Assembly (NCBI RefSeq): GCF_963678635.1
Contig: NC_087062.1
Span: 87,583,845-87,647,844 of the forward strand
Reading direction: 5' to 3'
Source of the DNA: Symsagittifera roscoffensis
Taxonomy: Eukaryota > Xenacoelomorpha > Acoela > Convolutidae
Length of the DNA: 64,000 nucleotides
The notes beneath the pieces are model-generated. The model did not search any database. It was not told the DNA's origin and worked only from the letters and a program-made list of their open reading frames with translations. The position numbers were made by a program, and so were the translations under genes. Below are positions 15,001-25,100 of the stretch, one piece after another (the first letter of the stretch is position 1; every line of letters begins with the position of its first letter).

Positions 15001-18000
15001 ATTTCTGCCGTTATTATTTTCGGCCAAAATCAATATTAAGTCCCTGAAAATATTTACTTTCTTTCAGATTTTCACGCTTTCTTTCCAAATTTTAGATCAC
15101 TAAATCTGATTGGCTGATTTTTATTTTCGCGCAACCGGTCCTTCGCGTATGAGGGATTCCACCTTTGCAGATGCCATTATAGAGCTTGAGAGAATAATCT
15201 TGTACGATCGGCCGGGTAAAGCGGCAAAAAAATTACTCTGATACATCATAAAAGCTAACTTCTAACGGTTATTTTAAGAAAAAAATCAAAAAAACTAATT
15301 CCGATTAAAAAAAAGATAAAAATTTTAACGAATAATATGTGACATTGAAAATATATGATATTGAAAAGATGCTAACTTGGCGCTCTCTTCGAAGGGACCT
15401 TCGCTCTTAGCCACGAAGTCAACCTTGACTTTGACAGAGGAATGAGGAGGCACTGTCCCTGTGCCAGGGGTGATTGTAATCGGAAGAGATCCAGAGTATT
15501 TGACTTTGAAGTCGCCGGCCAGGGATCCAGAGTTGGAGATGAGGATATCCTTCGACACCACTTTGGAATTGTTGACCACGTTGCCAAAGTTCACCTCTTT
15601 TTCGACATCCAAAAAACACTGTGGTTTGTACCTGCAAAAAGTAGAACTTACACAGAAACGCTACCGGAGGGTTGAAAATGACAAATAAACCAAGGAACAA
15701 AAATTTCTCTTCAGCCATAATTCTATGATAATAAATCGAAATCGGTTGTATTTTTTTTAAATGATTTTATAGGGCAAGTTTTAACATTTAAGCCGTCGAA
15801 ACAAAATGTGAGCACCAAAATTATACATGAGATCTTTCTAAAATAGTAATAAAAAGCTATCTTCAGTACAACTTTACAGATCAACTTATTGCCCCAAACA
15901 ACCAAACACAATTTCCGCCCAATCCCGTTTGGAGCCGGGTCGGATGGTGCAATTTTTCTTCGTGGTCATATGTAATTAGAATATTTTCTGAGATAAAATT
16001 GTTGAGAGACCTCTCAAAGCACTAACAATATCGAGTTTGTTTTATTAAAAAATTACGTGACAGTCAGAAGTTCAAAATATTTGTCGAAATAACAATCTAA
16101 GGTTGCAATTGTTTTTTTTTCTTCTGAAAATTGAGTTTTTATTGCGGGTGCTTCTTCTTCAAAATTTGAATGAATTAGCAAAATAGGCAGCTTTTGAAAA
16201 AATTCAGGCCTCGGTCTAAAAAGGGGTCAAAATAAATTAATATCAAGGAATAGAATTTTTGAGTGATAATGGGCTCAAATTTTTGAAGGCAAAGTTTTTC
16301 CCCTAAATCCGCTATTGGTTGAGAAAAAAAACGTAAATGTTTGGTTCCTTTGCATCAAAGAAGGCGTTCTCAGTCCCTCAGAAATGAAGGCAAATTTATC
16401 CATTTTACTGACACGAAGATGGGTATGGTGACGCTCTCGTGGTCTGACTGCAACGTGAGTTGGTCTGTGACATCACTGGCACTGTCTGCGCCAGAGCAGA
16501 ACTGGAGAGTTGCAGTCACTTCTAGTCCACTGGCCACATGCCTGTCCGGATTGACCACGTCCAGCTTGAACAGCTGCTGGAAAACACAAACGCCTGATTA
16601 TTCGCTTCATATGACACATACTAATCAGCTTTAGGTTTCAGATACAGCCTTTGCATTATACAGTACTCTTGTATTTTCATAACTGTGAGCTAACATCACC
16701 TTTTTATTGAAAATACTCGATTCTTCATAATTTTTCTTAGTCCAAAGTAACACTGGTAGCACTTAGATTTCGTCAAAAAACTATTTTTTGATGAAAACGA
16801 TTTATAACACAATATTTATTCTCGACAGGGAGAACAATCTTGAAACACCTTTTTATAGAATCCCAATTATGACTCAATGGGACCTTACAACTGTATTTTA
16901 CTGAAAATTACCCTAAAAACTACCAGGAAGTGCAAAAAAAAAGTTTTTAAAACGGAACGATTTCTGTTCTTCGACACTGGGAAAACTTTCAAGAATCTTT
17001 TCAATATACAAGAAAGCTTCTGTTTAACAATTTGCTATTAACGCTCACGCTGAGCCAACGCCATTGGAACCAGCGCCATACGAGAAGAGACTTTTTCTCA
17101 AAAAGTTGGATCCGCGATACAACTCACACACGTTTTTGACAAGAAACTCAAGGGTTGCCCAGACGGGAAAAAAGCAACATTAATCAGAGAACTGCAAATC
17201 GCAGGTGGTGTTGAACAAAGGCCAGGACCAGCGCGGTACCCGAGCGTAGTCTTTAAAAGGCACAATAGACGTTTAAATGATCAATTACACTGCAACCGAT
17301 TTCAGGTTCAACACCAAAACCAAACGCAAAACTTTTTTAAATACAGCAAGTTAACACTTTTGAAATTAGGCGCCAACAAATAGAACAAGCCTTGCTTCTC
17401 AACTAACTCAATTGTAAACAATGGTAACCTAGAACTGTCGGCGATGACTCAAAGTTAGCAAAATTTTTCAACAACGCGAGCATCATCTCAACAGAACTAA
17501 AGGCACTTCAAAAATTGGTTCAAGTGTTGTCTATGAGGACGCGAACCCCCATAAAAAAGTTTGACCGATAAAAGAAATTGATTAAAAAAACTGGGGTACA
17601 GCCAGCCAATTTGACATAACTTTTCTACTTTTCATGTTTTCTCAGGGACCTCATAAGAGATCCGGCGTAAAATATATTGTGAATTAAGCAGAGATAAAAT
17701 TCAACAATCGAAACGGAGAAAATATCAATTTTTTTTTTAAAAAAAGCCTTTTACTATACAAAGCAGTCAGTCAACCAAGTATGAACAATTTTCCGGAGTT
17801 TGTTGGGCATCCAAGCTCGCTAAAACTCATTGAAACAAACTGAAAGGCAAAAATGATGAATTGAAAAGAGCCACGGCACGCTGCGAGCGAGCGTTTTATA
17901 ATTTAAAATCTCAGAATGGAAACGCAATGCATTCCGATGAATGGCCCTTGCATGCTACTACTATCTCAATATTCACTTCAAATAAATAGACAGACTAGTC

Positions 18001-21000
18001 GTCCGTAACACGAAGCTGGTTCAGAGGAATAAGAGGATTGCATCGAACCAAACATTGAAAAAGACACACAGGGAATCGCAAACAGTTCCACACTGCTTGC
18101 GTCAAGAAAGCTGTTGAAACCTAACACCAAAAGGAGTCCTGGAAGATCAGCTGCCCTTGAACCCCAAAGAAAAAGAGTAAATGGAAGGAAACCCGAAGAG
18201 TGAGGGTAAGGTCCAGCTGGGGCAGTTGAGAAGCGATTTCTAGAGAAAACTAAAGTGCTACAAACTCCGCATCAAAATATCGAACACAGACGACCAATGA
18301 TACATGTGTCAAAAGACAGGTAATTCTCAACACACATTGAACAACCTCGGGAGCAATCAAGAAACCTTTGGGCTTGGCCAGAATAAAACCGAAAAGTAGC
18401 CCAAGGGCTCTGACGGTCTGCACAGCTAGATCCGAATGGAAGAGACGACGCGTTTCACCTGACATATATCTATTCACCTGACATAGACCCTATTCTGCGC
18501 AAAAAAAACGAATTCAAAAATTCACGCAAGCCCAAAAATTTGAGCAAAAATAAATGGATTGAAAAGTATTTAAAAATTAAACTTAAGCTTGTTATTTAGT
18601 CATGCCAATCGAAATTATTATATGACTAGCAGCCAATGACCAGTTAGTACTGGCACAGGAAGCCAGATTTTTAAACCAAACTATATTACTTGCAGTAATA
18701 CCATTATAGACTACTAGCAAGCACGTCTTCATTAATCAATGGGCTCGCAGAAAGCAAACGTTTTTTTTTTAGCTTGAACTGAGGTATAAGTATGATATTT
18801 GGTTCCCAATAAAAAGCACGTTTGAAGAATCGGTTACGCAAATTTTGTGAAAACTTCAAAAATAAATGCGAACCATGTTTGCAAAGATTTTAAAGCCCTG
18901 AAAATTGCTTCAGGGACCAATCCAAGTTTAGGGAACCAGACTGTCATATTTCTACTTGAACAGTTGGCAACAGTTTTTGTAAAAAGTCCATTCAAAATAT
19001 AAAAATTAATATTTTGTACCCTAAAAGATTGCCAAAAATTAGTTTCTCTGATCAAGCCATTTGCTAATTTCGATTTTGTGAAATTTTTTATACCTAAATT
19101 TTCTGCACAATTTTTAAAAAATCATAAAAAACGTGATTCCTTGCCAACTAAAAATTTTTGAGCAGTACAGTTTGGAGGCAAAATTTGCAAACCCTCAAAG
19201 AACTCTAATAGAATTCCTAGTTTCAATTTTTTTTTGCGTTTTTTAAATTTTATTTTTGAACAATTTTCGAAGAATATAAAAATATCAGATCTCGGAAGCT
19301 ACAAAGATTTGAGCAGACAAATATGTAGAAAATATTTGCAATTCTTGAAACTATTTCGACAGTACCCTACCATAGAGCATAGGGTTGCTAATTTCAAATT
19401 TTGTGCTGTTTTTTAAATCTAATTTTTTTGAAAACTTTTCAAAACTCACAAACAACGTCATATCTCGGAAACTAAAAGGATAGACTTGAGCAGACATATT
19501 TGGAGCCAAGATGTGCAAACCCCGACAAAGCCCTGAGAGCAGTCCTTTTTAGAACTGCCAATTTCAAGTTTTCTGAAACTTTTTAGTTTTAAAGTTTTTT
19601 TCAAAACGTCAAAAAAACGTCATATCTCACACGCTAAAAGAATTTGAGCAAAAATTTTGGGCGCATTGACTTAGCACCCCTGAAATCCCTCGACGCCACT
19701 CCACCATACGATTTCCAATTTCAAAATTTGAGATGTTTTTCAACTCTAAATTTTTGGAAACTTTTATCAAAAATCATAAGAAAAAGTCATATAGCTAAAG
19801 GGATTTGAGCAGTCATATTTGAGGCAAGACTCGCAGCCCCTGAAAGTAACCTAAAAGCATCCAATCATAGTCTTGGGAATTTCAAATTTTACGAAGTTTT
19901 TCAACCTAAGTTTTGTGAAAACTTCTCATAAAAACCATAGAAAAAACTTTTCTAAAAATCATAAAAACGTCATATCTCAAATTCAAAGACGTTTTGAGCA
20001 GACGTTTTTGGAGGCAAGATTTTCAATTCCTGGAAGTAGTCTACCATAGTGATGCTAATTTCAAATTTTGTGCGGTTTTTAAAACTTTTTTTTGAAAATT
20101 TTCGTCATATTGAAAAAAACGTCATATCTCGGAAGCTAAAAGGATTTGAGCAGACATATTTGGAGGCAAGATTTGCAGCTTTGAAGAAAGCATTATAACA
20201 GCACCCCGCTAAAGGTTTGGAAACTTCAGACTTTGGCGTTATTCATTCAAGTATCCAATTGCAAATGTTTATCAAAACTTCAAGGCAAGCTGTCTAGACA
20301 TTTGACCTTGACCTGAATAAAGATCTAAAGTTGATACTTATCCAGATTTTGAATTGAAAAAAATTTCTAGAACATTTTCGCTACAGAGTGATTTCTTAAG
20401 CGCTATGCTGAAAAGAAGTAAAGCTAAAAGGTTGAGCCCATAGCGCATTAAGGCTTTCATTTAATATTCAAGATGTGCACTGAACTTTGTTTTGCAACAC
20501 TGCCCGTACCAAGAAGCAAAAAGTAATGAATAATTTTGAGCCCTTGCAAGAAGAATTTTTTTGTCGGGAAAATATGCAATCATATTAAATAGCATCAAAC
20601 TTTGAATTTTGGATAATACAAGCAGCTGTGATCCGTGTAGCGTCTGATCGTTTACAGCGAATGATTTATTTCAAATTCAAAGTTTGACTGAAAATTTAGT
20701 TTCTTTATAGAATTAAATTCCAATGAAACGTGTTCACTCAAAATCCTGTTTGCTCAAAAACACTATAATCCACTTTGACTTAGTTTACAAAATAATGTAA
20801 ACAGTAATGCATAACTACCTGCGATTTGAAGGTAAATTTTGGCAACCCCCTTAATTTCAAGCAATTAGGTTCCAAGTTTTCTCTATTTACTCTCTCATAG
20901 TTCATGGTTAGCCAATATGAGCAGTCTGAGAAAAAAAAATTCTTCAAATTTTAGCGCAAATTAACCTTGTTATTGGGTGCGTAGAATCTGATCTTGCGAC

Positions 21001-21139
21001 TTGCTGGACTGATATTTTGTATAGTGATGGTCTTTTTGTACACCTGGCGTGCCTCTGCATCTCGGAACTCGATCACCGCCGGCTTCACACGCACTCCCGC
21101 CACGTCCATGAACGAGTCGGCACGAGCTTCGGCAACCAT
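81..21139 (-). CDS. CFAP47: CFAP47-like ciliary protein, N-terminal part (16 exons, continues off left edge)
   Basis: Predicted exons, 5' to 3' on the minus strand: 20966-21139, 16413-16576, 15377-15631, 14578-14683, 12786-12908, 10019-10248, 9221-9475, 8659-8864, 8128-8250, 6527-6660, 5512-5800, 4341-4520, 3810-4066, 873-2223, 409-636, 81-180. Phases agree at every junction except exon 5 to 6. Together they give about 1390 residues of repeated ASH/MSP-like beta-sandwich modules with no membrane segments. Family hallmarks include an N-terminal VYKKTITIQN block, ELALVGTALPILV, VSFPNDRAVSVR, a coiled YVDPDYAY...YINYIQ segment, NIGLKPANGLK, LVLRPDVGG and ACADNCILTCYPF, in the order I recall for vertebrate CFAP47. 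CFAP47 belongs to the axonemal central apparatus and is needed for sperm flagella. The family's C-terminal half, with its calponin-homology domain, must lie left of the window. HYDIN or CFAP74 are less likely because the order of non-ASH linkers fits CFAP47. Confidence 0.86.
873..2223 (-). CDS. CFAP47: CFAP47-like exon 14 (large, about 450 codons)
   Basis: By far the longest exon, it runs from TTTGTAG|GCTGCG to GCTCG|GTAAAA and keeps one open frame for 1351 bases. It holds about three successive ASH/MSP-type modules, with segments such as VQFIDRRVLFDNVPLNMT, VSLHPTQVIKFDSHLMVSF and TKIDFESSFEELPDEESAP. A low-complexity Pro/Thr stretch (TEAPTPAPTPFPSTPGSR) separates two modules and looks like a flexible linker. 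All other exons are 100-290 bases, so introns may have been lost here. Confidence 0.82.
2224..3809. other. CFAP47-like intron 13
   Basis: AT-rich intron. Besides the tRNA-like piece at 3121-3175, short degenerate direct repeats are visible: the GCATCAAAGTAT...AGCAGTTTAG motif near 3059 recurs near 3395, and TTCGAACGTTGGAACAATAA near 3287 recurs in weaker form near 3350 and 3485. No coding signal was seen. Confidence 0.5.
3121..3175 (+). repeat. tRNA-like SINE fragment
   Basis: The stretch starts with an A-box-like TAGTGGCGAGGGCAA and ends with a B-box-like GGGATCGAGCCCC. Between them is a rough anticodon arm with AAC in the loop. No matching acceptor stems are visible, so this looks like a decayed tRNA-derived SINE, not a working tRNA gene. 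It lies in the CFAP47-like intron between exons 13 and 14. Confidence 0.4.
4877..5202. mobile_element. MITE-like element with subterminal CAGTAAACCGA repeats
   Basis: Both ends carry the motif ATCAGTAAACCGA or close variants, three times in direct orientation at the left (4884-4930) and three times as the reverse complement at the right (5137-5202). The arms align as an imperfect inverted repeat of about 70 bp including CCAGATCAGTAAACCG. The interior is non-coding. The size, inverted ends and subterminal repeats fit a non-autonomous DNA transposon. It lies in the intron between CFAP47-like exons 11 and 12. Confidence 0.6.
5512..5800 (-). CDS. CFAP47: CFAP47-like exon 11, followed by a probable GC-AG intron
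   Basis: The exon encodes a charged, Lys/Gln-rich linker and then a conserved block with SRRKVVDGLNAQPSSNQEKVD, ending ...SVDYGQICL. No GT donor follows at a usable phase. Ending at TTAAG|GCAATT gives a GC donor and joins exactly in phase (AG+G) to exon 12, restoring a continuous ASH segment (GQICL then R-SVNSKDLVIANN). The right end may be 5797 instead of 5800, since two AG acceptors lie three bases apart. Confidence 0.7.
6487..6503. repeat. Poly-G tract next to a splice donor
   Basis: A run of about 17 G on the plus strand reads as poly-C in the CFAP47-like pre-mRNA, about 20-40 bases after the exon 10 donor GTATGA. It is a simple repeat and probably length-polymorphic. Confidence 0.8.
6830..8050 (-). 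repeat. Two diverged tandem copies of a ~600-bp repeat (inverted relative of the 35-40 kb array)
   Basis: The segment around 6880-7460 is repeated at about 7467-8050: each copy holds CACGCAAAATCAG, ACAAATAATCATCGG, GTCGTGATTCGAAC, then GGAACATTCTGTGCTACTTG and CAGTAACYGGC in the same order. The reverse complement of this order (CCGGTTACTGTGCAATTAA ... CGAATCACGACTGAAAG ... TTTGTGGTTCCTGATTTTG) is the core of each 1.4-kb unit at 35.15-40.17 kb, so the two loci hold one repeat family in opposite orientation. Non-coding. Confidence 0.7.
11715..11788 (-). repeat. tRNA-like SINE fragment
   Basis: On the minus strand the sequence reads an A-box-like ATGGCCGAGAGGG, then a CCAAATC loop region, then a clean B-box GGTTTGAATCC. 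This resembles a Leu/Ser-type tRNA, but the acceptor strands do not pair and the arm lengths are off. A tRNA-derived SINE is the best reading. Confidence 0.5.
12393..12592. other. Assembly gap (200 N)
   Basis: Exactly 200 undetermined bases inside a CFAP47-like intron. ORFs drawn through it are artefacts. Confidence 0.99.
13070..14340. repeat. AT-rich intronic region with degenerate TATGATAAGCATTTTTCCATA repeats
   Basis: Variants of ATAAGCATTTTTCCATA and TCATAGACTWWA recur at about 13290, 13400, 13440, 13930, 14250 and 14290, some inverted (TATGAAAAW). The whole interval is about 75 percent A+T and non-coding. It sits between CFAP47-like exons 4 and 5. It may be a decayed satellite or MITE cluster. 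Confidence 0.4.
14700..15370. other. CFAP47-like intron 3
   Basis: Non-coding intron with a short tandem duplication, CTTGGGTGGGTTAAGAA, at 14758 and 14779. Nothing else is recognised. Confidence 0.4.
15632..16412. other. CFAP47-like intron 2
   Basis: AT-rich intron bounded by GTCAGT at the exon 2 donor and TTTTTGCAG at the exon 3 acceptor. No repeat or RNA gene was recognised. Confidence 0.5.
17040..18480 (+). pseudogene. Decayed LINE-like ORF fragment with a degenerate 2A-like PGP motif
   Basis: From about 17105 one frame reads a short peptide ending ATLIRELQIAGGVEQRPGP and continues ARYPSVVFKRHN. This resembles the GDVExNPGP 2A-like peptide followed by a PHD-like Cys block found near the N terminus of some animal CR1/L2-type LINEs. 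The Asp and Asn of the 2A motif are replaced by Gly and Arg, and the Cys residues are mostly lost. The GC content is higher than in the surrounding intron. Downstream to about 18.48 kb the sequence stays unusually GC-rich but no domain is recognisable. It lies in CFAP47-like intron 1. Confidence 0.4.
18830..20200. repeat. Tandem array of ~165-bp units
   Basis: The motif CGTCATATCTCGGAAGCTAA, followed by RGATTTGAGCAGACATATTTGGAGGCAAGA and TTGCA, recurs at about 19285, 19456, 19617, 19786, 19966 and 20118. The spacing is 155-180 bases, with a CATAAAAAACGTC or similar lead-in, and more diverged units lie to the left. A single copy lies at 46600-46668. The array fills part of intron 1 of the CFAP47-like gene. 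Confidence 0.75.
20966..21139 (-). CDS. CFAP47: CFAP47-like exon 1 (start codon)
   Basis: The ATG at 21137-21139 opens a 58-codon exon ending AAG|GTTAAT. The translation reaches VRVKPAVIEFRD and VYKKTITIQN, the first ASH strand pair, after only about 14 residues. A second in-frame Met at residue 11 (MDVAGV) is an alternative start. I chose the first because upstream DNA in this frame has no further plausible Met close by. The exon ends in phase 0, matching exon 2, which starts CAG CTG TTC after a TTTTCCAG acceptor. Confidence 0.8.
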
Positions 21140-22117
21140 GTTTTAACTCAGTTATATCTAGTCCCAACTTTTGAGACTTTTTCTCTCAAAAATAAATTCT
21201 TATAAAAAGATAATTTTTGAAGATGCGTATAAAAATTAATTATCAATTCAGACGTTGCGGCACGTTAGCATAATGAAAACATTCGCAAGTTAACCAACAG
21301 TCAAGAGATTTCGTTGAAAGACTTCACAAGCGTTCAAACGAATGCATTGATGTTTGTATACCAGACGAATTGATGGTTTTAAAAAACACAGCTGCAAATA
21401 TTCAATGGTTTTAAATATATGTTTTGCTTAGGGAGCTAGTAAGCGGCGCATATCTGCATACAAACATTGGTAAGAAATTGTTACATTGATCAGCACAAGA
21501 TAACTGGTGTCTTAGAAACATACCACAACAAAATATTTACACAGCATATAAAATACGTCTTGGTTTGAAGATCAACTAAAACCATCTTTCATATTACGGT
21601 ACCTTTTACCAACGCACGTTCGTTTTTTTTCATACAATTGCTATCAAAGCGGTTTTAAAAGTGTAATACATTTTTGCACGGTTTAATACAACAAAAAACA
21701 CCTAAAGCAGCATATTGTCAAGTGGCCGTAAAAAATATATATCAGCGCTTTTCGTGTGTTAAAAACAGCATTGAAAAAAGAGCATTAATTTTTTAGTCTT
21801 TGTTTTGGTTGCGTTGAGCATTTTCACATACAACTAAGCACTCTTTAAGCTTTTCGTTAATATAGTTATATTTTTCAACCTGATAACACAATTTATTACT
21901 CTTTTTTGTGCTTTATATGTATCAATACTTCTTTACTTTTCCTACTGGAGTATATTGATTGCATAGGGATTATTATAGATTGAAAAATCGCCCACTGAAA
22001 AAAGAATTGAGCTTGAAACAACACCCTTCTGTATACATTTAGTGTATTACCACCTTAATTGCGAAATCGATTCCCAGTTATATCTTCAACTTCCCATTTA
22101 TAACCAGACTTTTTAAT
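21140..22117. promoter_or_regulatory. Shared upstream region of the divergent CFAP47-like and DNAJB13-like genes
   Basis: The 978 bases between the two start codons hold the 5' UTRs and, by position, both core promoters. No long ORF or repeat lies inside. I did not find a convincing RFX X-box or a clear TATA box, so the bidirectional promoter is inferred from the gene arrangement. Confidence 0.5.
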
Positions 22118-25100
22118 ATGGGCGTGGACTATTACAACGTGCTGGACACAACACACAGCGCCACAAATGACGAAATCAAAAGAGCGTAAGCTTAATTTAA
22201 TTTATGAAATTGAACATTTAAAAAAAACAGGCTGAATCGATATTTCCATTTGAACAGAATAGATCAGCCAACTCGAACCGAGGCTCAAAAAACATACTAC
22301 AAATATAGGCTCTAAATCTTTATTATTCGAAAAAAAGCGACCATCCAACATGTTTAGAAATGCTGTTTCAAACTTCTTGCGAGCCATTATTTCTGCTTTT
22401 TGCAAAATATTATTTCAATTTTTTATCAACTCAGGATCTACGACTATTGTATTTCGCATCATTGCTACAAAAAAAAACAAAAAAAAAAAATCACCCAGAA
22501 AATCAAATTTATTGCGTCTTTAAATGCAGCAAAAATTGAAGTTGTTGCAATTAATTACACAAAAAGGACGTGGAGCTTCACGACATTAGCGATGCAATAA
22601 AATATAACACTATCACAATACGAAACACTGGTGTATTTATTATACATAACCTTCAAACAAAAAGAAATTTAATCAAATGGAAATTTTTAGAAGTAAGACA
22701 ACCATCCTCCGAACAAAATTTTGACTCAAAAATTTAAGTGACATATTGAACTAGGTCGACAAAAATAATTTGTTAAAAATATAATAAGAAAAACATGATA
22801 TATTCCAACAAAATTTAAACCAAAAAAAATCCATAATTGCAAAATATAAATCGGCAAAAAAAGAACAGACTATTCTAAAACGAATTAACTTAAAAAATTG
22901 GACACAAAAACAAATCTGAACAACAATAACTGGTTCCTGCGCAAGCAGCACAGAAAGTTTGGACTACAGTAGTACAAAAAAAAACAAAAAATGAGGGATA
23001 AAACTAAGCCTCCAAAAATTATTACTGGCTTCAGTAAACTACATTTAATTTTGCAGTTCACAGAAAAAAAGCAGACACAGAGTGTCTTCATTGACTAAAC
23101 AGAAGCGTTTGACACACTTCAACACAAGTCGTTGTTAACAAAGTGCGTCAACCATGGACTACGGGGACCAATGCATAAGATACTTAAATCATACTTGGGT
23201 GAAAGACAGCAAACGGTATTTTTCTGCAACAAGCAATCAGATCTGAAAACTTTATCGTATGGAGTGCCATAAGCTTCTGTGCTCGGTCCGACACTTTTCA
23301 TAATCTATAAAAACGATATTTCTGATCAAATCAAGCAACTTGCCAAAAAATTTTTCTACCGATGACACTGTTATAACAGGAAACATTGGAAAAAAAAATC
23401 CCACTCAAATTTGAGTCAAGATTTAAATAACAAAAATACAACTAGAATCGCCAAACTTGAAAATAACAATTCAGATCAATTTTTTTCGTACGTATATCTT
23501 GGCTGGGTTCTTGATAGCAACTAAAACTTCAAAAAGCATTTTATACATAATTTAAAAAAGTTAGCCTAAAGCGCTGCGATTCTGTATACAGAGAAAATAT
23601 TTCACAAGGAAATTTGAACTTTACACCACCTATGTTTAGGCATGTATTCGAATATGGAGCACTTATATAGGGCACAGCCAATAAAACTATTTTTGAAGAA
23701 TTAGAGAATTACCAAATCTTTTTATGGAGACTATGCCTAAATCTTAGTAAATTTGACAGTGTGTTTGAGGTACGATGTGATCGGAATTTAGTACCAATAA
23801 AAATATTCATCTCAAACCGCTTATTAGCCTTTAAGCACCAAAATTTCGAGGAGAGTCACATTATGAGGATTTGTAGTCAGCAATAACCAAAACTGAACTA
23901 CAAAAGTCATTTAATGGAGAAAACAGAATAAGAGTCCTCAGAACAGAAGTGACAAAAACAAAAGAATCGTTGAAATGTCTGAAAAACAGAATAAGAGTGT
24001 TTCTTTTATGCTATTATTAAGTTTGATAAAAAAATAATTCAAAATCTTGTTGATAAAAAAGAGAAACAGCCCAAAGTGTATCTTCAAATCTCTCAGTTAA
24101 AATCTTGTTTGATGTCTGAAAACCTATTTTGGTAGTTAAGGGAACTAAAACTCGTACTTTTAGGTTAATTATTTAAAATATAGATGGTCCAATGTTAAAA
24201 AATTTCTTTGTCTTTCTTTTTTTTCAAATTAGTCGTTAGTATCATGGGTAGCATATTGTTTCGCGTAATCCAATGATTAATTATTAATTTGTTTTCATCT
24301 GTCTACATTGTTTGATTGAGGCTACTGCGTGCCTTTTCTTAAAATGTCATTTTTATTACTGAAAATTATTGCTCTCTTTAAAGGGATTAGAAATAGGTCG
24401 CAAGGCCTGATAACCCCTTACTATTTGTTTCAAATCATGTAAACGAGTAAATACTATTGTTTTTTTTTGTTCTCGAATCAAGCAGAAATTTACTATTTTT
24501 AAAACTAAAGGTGCAATCTGTTTGTTGCAACCGATTGACCCTTGTAAAAGAAGAAAAAAATTTTGATACGAAAGCAAGACATGGATACATTTGTGATGAG
24601 AACTGGCACAAAATGCAAACAATTGAACCCCTACAAGTTTAATAAACGTTTCATAACTAACAATTTTCTTGTAGCAAAAGTATAGAAATAGATAGCCGGT
24701 GCCGGTAACTGGGCAAGTGGCGCAGAATTGGCTGAAAAAAGCAGACAATTAATAAAGTGTCAACGAACCCAAGGAACCAAAAAAATAAGAATTGACTTGT
24801 TTCTTTGAAAAATACTTTCGAATTTTAAAACAAAAAAATATAGTTTTAAAGCTCTTTGATTTTTAAGGACTATGGACACTTTTTTGATACAATTAACCAA
24901 TTTTGAGAAAACTGGATCAATTGGTAATTTGTTTGCGCTCAGAAATCCATAGATTTAGATCTATTTTCGAAACTATTTTCTAAATCTATTTTCGGAATAC
25001 GTTGACGTTTTCCGCATTCATAATTTCTTGTCGAGAAAAATTTTTCAGAATAACTTGACTATGCAGACTATTTTACCGCTACGAAAAAAAATTTACTTTG

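Noticed and set aside
21140-22117. RFX X-box near 21251 (GTTGCGGCACGTTAGC)
   Set aside because: The half-sites do not fit the consensus on either strand.
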